This document shows, one piece after another, positions 1 through 6,412 of a DNA stretch of 11,597 bases. Made by a program: the position numbers and the translations under genes. This stretch comes from Anaerolineales bacterium UBA832. Lineage in GTDB: Bacteria; Chloroflexota; Anaerolineae; Anaerolineales; UBA11657. The stretch is from the NCBI GenBank assembly GCA_002296125.1, contig DBHI01000019.1, forward strand, positions 1 through 11,597, in the 5' to 3' direction. How positions within the stretch are numbered: the stretch's first letter is position 1; the number at the start of each line of letters is the position of its first letter. Under the pieces are notes generated by a model, which saw only the letters and a list, made by a program, of their open reading frames with translations, ran no database searches and was not told where the DNA came from.

Positions 1-421
1 AAAACAACGATGCGCCTGTAGCAACCTTTCCTAGCAATATCATCTGAGAACGACTAGTAGCCTTTTCTGTGCCAGATGCATGAAATGCTGCCGATCCTAA
101 TGCAGCTACTATAAGAGTAACTATGACATAATTACCTAGACCTAAGGCTGAGAAAGATAACCACACAATCATCCACACTAAAGAAATCCCTGACAACCAT
201 GGTAAATTGTATCTGTCTGCAATCCAACCAAATATAGGTTGAGAAAGAGATGCCACCATAGCATAAATTAATGATATCAAACCTATACCAGCATTTTGTA
301 TACCGAGTGAAGGAGCTAAATACACCAATAACATTGAGCGTTGACTATTTAACAAATCCACCGCTAAATGATTCAACGCTATAGAAATAAAATAACTATC
401 CTTAATCAAAAAAGATAACAA
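1..421 (-). CDS. MFS transporter, fosmidomycin-resistance (FSR) type, N-terminal part only
   Basis: This is the N-terminal 140 residues or so of an inner-membrane major facilitator transporter; the rest lies beyond the left edge (the family is about 400 residues). I read it by translating the reverse strand. An in-frame TAA at 424-422 sits directly before a TTG at 421-419, and AGGTGG at 433-428 lies 6 bases upstream, so TTG is the likely start. Visible family marks are HLAVDLLNSQRS in the first membrane segment, QPIFGWIADRY (residues 61-71, the MFS motif A between segments 2 and 3) and GSAAFHASGTEKA (109-121), which matches the AFHPxG signature of FSR proteins with Ala in place of Pro. FSR members export small drugs or metabolites by proton antiport; the substrate here is unknown. 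It follows obg on the same strand after 62 bases and may be co-transcribed with it. Confidence 0.8.
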   Translation of the reverse strand, partial: MLSFLIKDSYFISIALNHLAVDLLNSQRSMLLVYLAPSLGIQNAGIGLISLIYAMVASLSQPIFGWIADRYNLPWLSGISLVWMIVWLSFSALGLGNYVIVTLIVAALGSAAFHASGTEKATSRSQMILLGKVATGASLF

Positions 422-483
422 TTAAAACCACCTAATAATTCATAAAACTAGTCCATCAATGTTGCTGACTACCCAAATATGAT

Positions 484-1797
484 TTATTCTACCCATTCTA
501 ACTCACATACGCCTATAAAAACTTTATCCCCTGGACGTATCCCATGATCTTCCAAAGCACTCCTAACACCTAGCTTTTCAATAATATTCTGGAATCTAAG
601 GACTGCATCATCATACTCCCAATACGTAGCCTGAGCCAATCTCTCTATCTCATTCCCTAAAATACGAAAACTACCATCTATCTCACGTACAATTTCAAAA
701 ACACTAGGATCAACAATGGTGGAATACACAATCTCTTCTTCTTCATCTTCTACAGTTACTGTTTCATAAGTGTTTATTAACACTGATGCTTTTTGTACTA
801 GTTCCTTCACACCCAATTGCGTCACAGCGGAAATTGCATGCAATTCAATATCATGTTTTTTCATAGCATCTTGGATTAATGAAATTTTTTCAGACACTTC
901 TGTTAAATCAACTTTATTTAATGCCACAATCTGTGGTTTCTTGACTAATTCTGAATCGTACAATTCTAATTCATCCATGATCTTCATATAATCAGTAATT
1001 GGGTTCTCAGAAAGACCATCTATAAGATGTATAATAACTCTAGTACGTTGAATATGTCGTAAGAATGATGCACCAAGACCCACACCCAAATGTGCTCCTT
1101 CAATTAATCCTGGAATATCAGCAAGTACTACAGTTTTATATTCTCCTAAATTAGCAACACCCAAGTTGGGTTTTAGTGTGGTAAAAGGATAATTTTCTAT
1201 TCTAGGACGTGCCGCAGTTACAGATGACAAAAAGGTTGATTTTCCTGCATTTGGCATTCCTACAATTCCTATATCAGCAATAAGTCTAAGTTCAAGATCT
1301 AGTTCAACAATTTCTCCTAGGGCACCTTTCTCTGCTATACGAGGAGCACGATTTCTTGAGGATGAGAAACGCGCATTCCCCCTACCACCCATGCCACCAA
1401 TAGCCACTTCCATTTGATCACCTATGTCGCTTAGATCACCCAAAAAACTACCAGTCGATCGATTCCTAACAACCGTACCAGCAGGAACAAACAACTCTAA
1501 ATTACTACCACTCTTGCCAGTTTTATTGTTACCACCACCATTATTACCACTTGAAGCTTTATAATTTTTCACGCGCTGATATGGTAATAATGTGTTCAGA
1601 TCCTTGTCTACAATCAAAACCACTGATCCTCCACGACCCCCATCACCCCCATCAGGACCACCCAAAGGAACATGTTTCTCACGTCTAAAGTGAACTATCC
1701 CATTACCACCATTACCAGCTTGCACGCAAATATGCGCTTCATCAACAAAATTAATTTCTTTATTTGACACAATAGTCACGATTATAGCATTCATCAC
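484..1797 (-). CDS. obg: GTPase Obg/CgtA, ribosome-assembly and stress GTPase
   Basis: Obg is a slow GTPase that binds the large ribosomal subunit and links ribosome maturation to growth and stringent signalling. All three domains are visible. The glycine-rich Obg fold is at about 16-172, including GGPDGGDGGRGG near 46-57. The G domain has G1 GMPNAGKST (180-188), switch I YPFTTL (203-208), G3 DIPG (227-230), G4 NKVD (294-297) and G5 SAV (323-325). A C-terminal OCT domain covers about 358-437, preceded by an acidic linker (DEEEE, 351-355). OCT is present in Gram-positive, Deinococcus and Chloroflexota types and absent from E. coli ObgE. The N-terminus is uncertain. The family normally begins close to the FVDEA segment, here residues 17-21, so the first 10-15 residues may be an overextension. 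The 5'-most start is GTG at 1797-1795, followed by ATG at 1794-1792. The nearest GGAG (1817-1814) is 16 bases from the GTG, too far to decide. Confidence 0.96.
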   Translation of the reverse strand: MMNAIIVTIVSNKEINFVDEAHICVQAGNGGNGIVHFRREKHVPLGGPDGGDGGRGGSVVLIVDKDLNTLLPYQRVKNYKASSGNNGGGNNKTGKSGSNLELFVPAGTVVRNRSTGSFLGDLSDIGDQMEVAIGGMGGRGNARFSSSRNRAPRIAEKGALGEIVELDLELRLIADIGIVGMPNAGKSTFLSSVTAARPRIENYPFTTLKPNLGVANLGEYKTVVLADIPGLIEGAHLGVGLGASFLRHIQRTRVIIHLIDGLSENPITDYMKIMDELELYDSELVKKPQIVALNKVDLTEVSEKISLIQDAMKKHDIELHAISAVTQLGVKELVQKASVLINTYETVTVEDEEEEIVYSTIVDPSVFEIVREIDGSFRILGNEIERLAQATYWEYDDAVLRFQNIIEKLGVRSALEDHGIRPGDKVFIGVCELEWVE

Positions 1798-1810
1798 ATA
1801 ACTTAAACAC

Positions 1811-1839
1811 TTGCTCCAAGATGTTTACTCTGCTATGAT
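1811..1839 (+). promoter_or_regulatory. Candidate sigma70-type promoter for the plus-strand operon (upstream of two candidates)
   Basis: TTGCTC at 1811-1816 (3 of 6 matches to TTGACA) is separated by exactly 17 bases from TATGAT at 1834-1839 (5 of 6 matches to TATAAT). It points at the cupin gene and would give a leader of about 90 bases. It lies in the divergent gap between obg and the plus-strand operon. In AT-rich DNA such matches arise by chance, so this is only a candidate. Confidence 0.35.
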
Positions 1840-1911
1840 CTCATGTATATAACAATCTTGAGTTAGTAATCTTTGTACTACTATCTTTAGTTCTTCTATC
1901 AAATAAATTGA

Positions 1912-1917
1912 TATAAT
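1912..1917 (+). promoter_or_regulatory. Perfect -10 box candidate close to the cupin start
   Basis: TATAAT matches the -10 consensus exactly and lies 19 bases before the ATG at 1937. The bases 16-18 upstream (around 1888-1895, AGTTCT) do not resemble TTGACA, so no -35 partner is seen. If used, the leader would be only about 13 A-rich bases with no Shine-Dalgarno sequence. It is an alternative to the TTGCTC/TATGAT pair just upstream, or an additional start. Confidence 0.3.
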
Positions 1918-1936
1918 GATGAAAAAATAAAATAAA

Positions 1937-2344
1937 ATGTCAGAACTTATATATCGCATTCATTCAGATGAAGGATCATTACTTGCTTATGTAATTAAAG
2001 CAAGTTTTACAACTGATATTACTTCATTCGTCACTCCACCGGAGCACAATTTTCAAGTGGGTTTTGTAGTATACCCTAAGCATGGAACAATACAGAACCA
2101 TTATCATAGAAAAATCGATAGACAGGTATCTAATACATCCGAAGTACTAGTGGTTCGAGAAGGTAAATGTGAAATTGACATCTTTGATAATAATCAATGC
2201 CTTGTAGAGACACTTAAACTAAACGTAGGAGATGTAATGGTAATGGTTACAGGTGGACATGGATTTAGAATGATGGAAGATACGGTATTATTAGAAATCA
2301 AGCAAGGTCCATATATTGGCATAGAAGAAAAAACACGATTCTAA
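1937..2344 (+). CDS. Small cupin-fold protein of sugar-biosynthesis clusters, function unassigned
   Basis: This 135-residue single-domain protein has a cupin pattern. G50, H55-Y-H57 and then E69 with G76 (E-x6-G) resemble cupin motif 1. GDVMVMVTGGHGF (98-110) with H108 resembles motif 2, lacking the usual Pro. The three His and one Glu could bind a metal. The spacing from HxH to Glu is 11 residues instead of the usual 3-4. The C-terminal segment GGHGFRMMEDTVLLEIKQGPY (106-126) is typical of a family I associate with surface-polysaccharide loci beside DegT aminotransferases; this association is from memory and not searched. It does not resemble the FdtA/QdtA ketoisomerases closely enough to name that activity. 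It is the first gene of the operon and ends 9 bases before the aminotransferase. A role in isomerising, epimerising or binding the sugar intermediate is inference. The start ATG has an A-rich leader and no clear ribosome binding site. Confidence 0.85.
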   Translation: MSELIYRIHSDEGSLLAYVIKASFTTDITSFVTPPEHNFQVGFVVYPKHGTIQNHYHRKIDRQVSNTSEVLVVREGKCEIDIFDNNQCLVETLKLNVGDVMVMVTGGHGFRMMEDTVLLEIKQGPYIGIEEKTRF

Positions 2345-2353
2345 TGAATCAGC

Positions 2354-3487
2354 ATGATACCAGTAAATGAACCACTAATTGGAACAAATGAGCACAAATA
2401 TGTGCTTGAATGCTTGAATAGCGGATGGATCTCCTCTGCGGGAACTTTTATAGATGATTTCGAGAGTACATGGGCAAAATATTGTAATCGTAAATACGGT
2501 ATCACAACTAGCAGTGGTACAAGCGCACTACAAACTGCTGTAGCCTGTCTTGACCTTCAACCAGGTGATGAAATCATAATTCCAACATTTACTATTATTT
2601 CATGTGCACTAGCAGTAATATATAACAACTGTACACCTGTATTAGTTGACGCCGACAAAGACACTTGGTGTATGGATGCAAATCTAATAGAGGAAAAGAT
2701 CACATTACGTACAAAAGCAATAATGCCTGTACATATTTATGGACATCCAGTGGATATGGATCCTATCTTACAAATAGCTGAAAAATACAACTTAGCTATA
2801 ATCGAAGATGCTGCAGAAGCACATGGTGCACAATACCTACATGGACATGGTACTAGCAAACAAAACTGGGTAAAATGTGGCAGTATGGGCACAATGAGCA
2901 TCTTTAGTTTTTATGCTAATAAACTTGTAACTAGTGGTGAAGGCGGTATGATACTTACAGATAACGTAAACCTAGCAAACAAGGCAAAAAAAATAAGGAA
3001 CCTATGTTTCGAACCCAATAGACGTTTTTTACACAATCAACTTGGACACAATTTCAGAATGACAAATATACAAGCTGCACTTGGATTGGCACAAGCTGAA
3101 CGCATTGATGAAACAGTAAATATCAAGAGAACCATTGGTTCTGAATACACAAAAAATCTAAAAGATATTGATAGAATAAAGTTGCCAATTGAACGTGATT
3201 GGTCAAAACAAGTCTATTGGATGTATGGTATTGTTTTGGATCATGATGATAAAATCAATGCCTCTGACTTAGCACTGCAATTACATTCAAAAGGAATACA
3301 AACTCGACCATTCTTCTTAGGAATGCACCAACAACCTATCTTACAAGAAATGGGTTTTTGTAATGATGAACAATTTGCTGTTAGCGATCACTTGTCTCAA
3401 AATGGATTGTATATACCATCAGGAGTAGCATTATCTGAAGAACAATTGAATCAAGTATGTGATACGCTACATGAAATACTCAATTAG
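2354..3487 (+). CDS. DegT/DnrJ/EryC1/StrS-family PLP sugar aminotransferase, GDP-perosamine synthase-like
   Basis: This cytoplasmic PLP enzyme transfers an amino group, usually from glutamate, to a keto sugar on a nucleotide. At 377 residues it is full length. The N-terminus MIPVNEPLIGTNEHKYV and GWISSAG (24-30) are typical of the perosamine synthase branch. The SSGTSAL segment (53-59) is the cofactor phosphate region, EDAAEAHG (151-158) contains the Asp that pairs with the PLP ring nitrogen (D152), and SFYANKLVTSGEGG (185-198) carries the Schiff-base lysine K190. The C-terminal part has NFRMTNIQAALGLAQ (233-247), VYWMYGI (287-293) and RPFFLGMH (318-325), all usual for Per/RfbE-type enzymes acting on GDP-4-keto-6-deoxymannose. 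Residues about 164-176 look like an insertion compared with my memory of relatives. Other 4-amino sugars are possible. The required dehydratase is not in the window. It is the second gene of the operon, with 15 bases to the next gene. Confidence 0.93.
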   Translation: MIPVNEPLIGTNEHKYVLECLNSGWISSAGTFIDDFESTWAKYCNRKYGITTSSGTSALQTAVACLDLQPGDEIIIPTFTIISCALAVIYNNCTPVLVDADKDTWCMDANLIEEKITLRTKAIMPVHIYGHPVDMDPILQIAEKYNLAIIEDAAEAHGAQYLHGHGTSKQNWVKCGSMGTMSIFSFYANKLVTSGEGGMILTDNVNLANKAKKIRNLCFEPNRRFLHNQLGHNFRMTNIQAALGLAQAERIDETVNIKRTIGSEYTKNLKDIDRIKLPIERDWSKQVYWMYGIVLDHDDKINASDLALQLHSKGIQTRPFFLGMHQQPILQEMGFCNDEQFAVSDHLSQNGLYIPSGVALSEEQLNQVCDTLHEILN

Positions 3488-3502
3488 GTCAACAAACATT
3501 AA

Positions 3503-4264
3503 GTGGAAGAATTAAATCAAAAAAAGGCGCAATTACTAAATTATCTTTATCATGATCTTTCCGATCACTGGTGGTCAACTGGAATGAGATTAACTGCTCA
3601 TGCTATCCTAAAAACCCATATAACTGAAGGACATATATTAGAAGTAGGATGTGGAAGCGGTACATTTGCAAATGAATTGTCAAGTACCAATGACTTGCAG
3701 TCAACAATTGGTATAGACATTAACAAAAATGGACTAGAGCATGGAAAACGATTTACATCATTACAAGGAAAACTAGCACAAGGCAATTTTCATAATCTTC
3801 CATTTGCAACAGAAACATTGTCATTAACAATTGGCTTAGATGCATATGATCAAACAAGTGTAAAACTGCAACATGCACTTGCGGAGAGTCACAGAACTCT
3901 TCAAAAAAATGGGCTAATTCTTGTAAGGGTTAGTGCACACCCTTGGTTGATGGGACAGCATGACATATCATTTGGCACAGGTAAAAGATATACAAAGCAT
4001 ACAATCTGTTCCAATTTAGTTAATGCAGGATTTACGATAGAAAGATGCAGTTATGCTAACATGTTTATGTTCTTCCCAGCAATCTTGATGAGAATAGCAA
4101 TCAATCTAGGAATCACTTCTGTGACAAATCAATTCTCAACTCATAAAGCTATAAACTACTTATTAACAAAAGTATTGCAAATAGAAGCATTCTTCCTTAC
4201 ATTTACTAATTTGCCAACTGGATTAAGTATATATGTGTTAGCTCGGAAAAAGAGTGAAAAATGA
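3503..4264 (+). CDS. Class I SAM-dependent methyltransferase
   Basis: The 253-residue protein has the SAM-binding motif I LEVGCGSG (46-53), an acidic residue after beta-strand 2 (GID, D72) and NLPF (98-101) in the position usual for motif II/III. The N-terminal DHWWSTGMR (21-29) and the RYTKHTICSNLVNAGFTIE stretch (162-180) match a bacterial methyltransferase family common next to glycosyltransferases. The C-terminal 65 residues are hydrophobic (MFMFFPAILMRI, 187-198, and LPTGLSIYVLARK, 237-249), typical of that family and suggesting membrane association. The usual LDVLEH segment reads LDAYDQ (112-117). The start is GTG at 3503, because an in-frame TAA lies immediately before it. The only Shine-Dalgarno-like bases (AGGT, 3486-3489) are 13 bases away. 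Its TGA overlaps the next ATG by 4 bases (ATGA at 4261-4264), which suggests coupled translation. The methyl acceptor is unknown; a sugar or lipid-linked sugar is inferred from context. Confidence 0.88.
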   Translation: MEELNQKKAQLLNYLYHDLSDHWWSTGMRLTAHAILKTHITEGHILEVGCGSGTFANELSSTNDLQSTIGIDINKNGLEHGKRFTSLQGKLAQGNFHNLPFATETLSLTIGLDAYDQTSVKLQHALAESHRTLQKNGLILVRVSAHPWLMGQHDISFGTGKRYTKHTICSNLVNAGFTIERCSYANMFMFFPAILMRIAINLGITSVTNQFSTHKAINYLLTKVLQIEAFFLTFTNLPTGLSIYVLARKKSEK

Positions 4265-4998
4265 TCATTTGTACTGTATTACCTACATACAATGAACAGG
4301 ACAACATCACAGCACTTGTCGAAAGTTTGTTCGAATTACAAATTGGACCAGATATCATAATAGTAATAGATGACAATTCCACAGATATGACTGCAACAAT
4401 AGTACGACAACTAGCAATCAAGCATAATTCTCGCCACCAACACAAACTGTTACTAGTACAACGTAAATCTGAGAAGGGTCTTACTTCAGCAATCCAAACA
4501 GGTATAGATATTGCTACAAACAGATACAAAGCAGATATAATTACTTGGATGGACTGTGATTTATCAATGCCTCCAAAATATTTACCTGATTTAATAAATA
4601 AGCTAATCAATGGATCAGCAGACATCTCCATAGGATCCCGATGGATAACAGGAGGTAAAGATATAGCTCATGGATTAATGGCGCGCACAATGAGTCAAAT
4701 AATAAACAAACTAGCACAAACTTTTCTAGAACCAAAAATCCATGACTACACTAGTGGGTTTGTAGCTGCTAAAACTAAAGTACTAAACAGTGTTCGCCTC
4801 CAAGGAGATTATGGCGAATACTGTATAAATCTCCTATGCATGGCACATCACCATGATTACAAAATAGAAGAAATACCTTATATTTGTGTACCACGCACGC
4901 AAGGTGAAAGCAAAACAGGTATTACAATTTATGACTATCTAACAAAAGGAACAAAATACGTTAGTACAATATATAACTTATTTTTATCAAACAAATAA
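4261..4998 (+). CDS. Family 2 glycosyltransferase, DPM1-like polyprenyl-phosphate sugar transferase
   Basis: This 245-residue GT-A enzyme resembles dolichyl/polyprenyl-phosphate mannosyltransferases, which move a sugar from a nucleotide to a polyprenyl phosphate on the cytoplasmic face. It has LPTYNEQDNI (7-16), IDDNSTD (36-42), KGLTSAIQTGI (72-82), the metal-binding DxD as MDCDLS (D98, D100), GSRW (125-128) and DYTSGFVAAK (162-171). No transmembrane segments follow the catalytic domain, unlike GtrB or ArnC, so it is like the single-domain soluble form. It overlaps the methyltransferase stop by 4 bases and sits 8 bases before a GT-C gene. That fits a donor-maker and donor-user pair. The transferred sugar cannot be told from the sequence; mannose, glucose or the amino sugar of this operon are all possible. 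Confidence 0.92.
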   Translation: MIICTVLPTYNEQDNITALVESLFELQIGPDIIIVIDDNSTDMTATIVRQLAIKHNSRHQHKLLLVQRKSEKGLTSAIQTGIDIATNRYKADIITWMDCDLSMPPKYLPDLINKLINGSADISIGSRWITGGKDIAHGLMARTMSQIINKLAQTFLEPKIHDYTSGFVAAKTKVLNSVRLQGDYGEYCINLLCMAHHHDYKIEEIPYICVPRTQGESKTGITIYDYLTKGTKYVSTIYNLFLSNK

Positions 4999-5006
4999 AA
5001 CTCAAG

Positions 5007-6311
5007 ATGATCAAAAATATAATTGCTGGACGGATTCATCCAATCCTAATAATATTCTTTGTAAGCTTAATAATCAGATGGATAACTTATTACTATTATT
5101 ATTATGTTTACACAGATTATGGTGGAATGCATTTTTCTCCAACTGCAGATGAAGCAAGCACTTACGAAATCCTTGCAAGACACATACTTACAAGCAATGA
5201 TCTTTCACATGTATTATTCTCCTATCGCCCTCCACTACAACCACTGCTAATTGCATTCTTATATCTAATATCTAATACAACAAACCCATTATTTGTAGTT
5301 TTCATGCAAGGAATTTATAGTTCTATAATTCCACTACTCACCTATGTAGTTACTAAAGAATTAAACATGTCAAAGGCTACACAATTTTGGTCAGGCCTCC
5401 TTCTAGCTTTAGACCCAGCATCAATCATAATATCGATGACATTAATGGCAGAAACTTTGTCAAATTTATTTATTGTAACAAATGCAATTTTCACATTAAG
5501 ATTAATGAAAAGGAACCATAAAAAAGATGCATTAGCTGCGGGAGCATCAATTGCATTAGCAACTTTAGCAAGACCTACCTCAATATATTATTTTATACCT
5601 CTAGTATTATTTCTAATAATCTCAGTCCGTCAAACAGCTCGCAATTGTATAGTTTTAGTTCTGACATTTTCAATAATCGTAATGCCATGGTACTTACGCA
5701 ACCAAATTTACAATAATGTATTTACATATTCAACAGTAGGCAACTTTGACTTATTATTTTATGGAGCAGTATCTGTCCAAAGTAAAGCTACAGGACAATT
5801 ACCACAAGAACTTGAAGAACAATTTTCCTATGAATTAGATAAGAAACTCAACCAAGAAAAAGATCGAGAATCGTACACATATTCCAGTAAATGGAAATTC
5901 CTTGTCTCAGAAAATCCTATGACAAACGATGCAATTAGCAACATGGCATTTGAAATTTTTAGCAAGTATCCAAAAGAATACATATTAACATTACACAGAC
6001 CACTAATTAAAATATTTGCATTCACAAATTATCTAAAACCAATAAGTGGCATGCATATATTAGAAATAACTTTTAATATCATACTGTATGTACTAACATT
6101 AATAGGGATATTACATATTTGGATACGTAAACATGTTACTTTAATTGTTATAACAATAATTCCTATGCTATATTTCACAGCTATCCCAGTATTAACTAGA
6201 GCAGGTTCCGGAATGGATACTAGAGCACGTACACCCTTCTCATTTGCTTTAGCAATTCTAGCTGCTCTTAGCATTGATTGGATTATGAAAAGACTAAACA
6301 AAAATCCATAA
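5007..6311 (+). CDS. Polytopic GT-C glycosyltransferase, ArnT/PMT (GT39/GT83)-like
   Basis: The 434-residue protein has roughly ten hydrophobic segments, the first at about 10-33. GT-C enzymes take sugar from a polyprenyl phosphate donor and attach it to an acceptor on the outer face of the membrane. TADEASTYEILA (46-57) lies in the first external loop and supplies the D48/E49 acidic pair expected for catalysis. YRPPLQPLLIAFLY (73-86) and the last segment after RARTP (406-410) also fit the family. A soluble loop covers about 242-330. The acceptor could be a lipid, protein or surface glycan; nothing in the sequence decides this. The length is shorter than ArnT (about 550 residues), whose C-terminal periplasmic domain appears to be missing. 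Residues 28-33 are six tyrosines encoded by a run of TAT-like codons. It is the last gene of the five-gene operon, with 101 bases to rex. Confidence 0.87.
   Translation: MIKNIIAGRIHPILIIFFVSLIIRWITYYYYYYVYTDYGGMHFSPTADEASTYEILARHILTSNDLSHVLFSYRPPLQPLLIAFLYLISNTTNPLFVVFMQGIYSSIIPLLTYVVTKELNMSKATQFWSGLLLALDPASIIISMTLMAETLSNLFIVTNAIFTLRLMKRNHKKDALAAGASIALATLARPTSIYYFIPLVLFLIISVRQTARNCIVLVLTFSIIVMPWYLRNQIYNNVFTYSTVGNFDLLFYGAVSVQSKATGQLPQELEEQFSYELDKKLNQEKDRESYTYSSKWKFLVSENPMTNDAISNMAFEIFSKYPKEYILTLHRPLIKIFAFTNYLKPISGMHILEITFNIILYVLTLIGILHIWIRKHVTLIVITIIPMLYFTAIPVLTRAGSGMDTRARTPFSFALAILAALSIDWIMKRLNKNP
5088..5105 (+). repeat. Short TAT-rich triplet run encoding six tyrosines
   Basis: The run is TAT TAC TAT TAT TAT TAT, inside the first membrane segment of the GT-C protein. 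It is interrupted by one TAC and is a triplet repeat, so length changes would keep the frame and could not switch the gene off. Confidence 0.6.
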
Positions 6312-6412
6312 AAACACAACATAGTTACTTGCCAGAGCACGAATACCATGTTAAAGTAATAAACTAGATTGATCAATACGAAACTTGCAATAAAACAACA
6401 ATAACTATTAAG

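Noticed and set aside
422..483. Possible small gene or terminator between the MFS gene and obg
   Set aside because: Only 62 bases, with no stem followed by T and no coding frame of note beyond the MFS ribosome site.
770..991. Open frame on the plus strand inside obg
   Set aside because: It is the antisense of a strongly conserved GTPase domain and encodes nothing recognisable.
4206..4631. 141-codon open frame on the minus strand across the methyltransferase and GT2 genes
   Set aside because: It is opposite two well-supported genes with clear motifs and has no family features of its own.
5088..5105. TAT repeat as a phase-variation switch
   Set aside because: It is short, interrupted by TAC and in units of three, so slippage would not change the reading frame.
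6368..6377. ATTGATCAAT palindrome as a Rex operator
   Set aside because: It does not match the known Rex consensus and a 10-base palindrome is not rare in AT-rich DNA. It is mentioned only as a test target.
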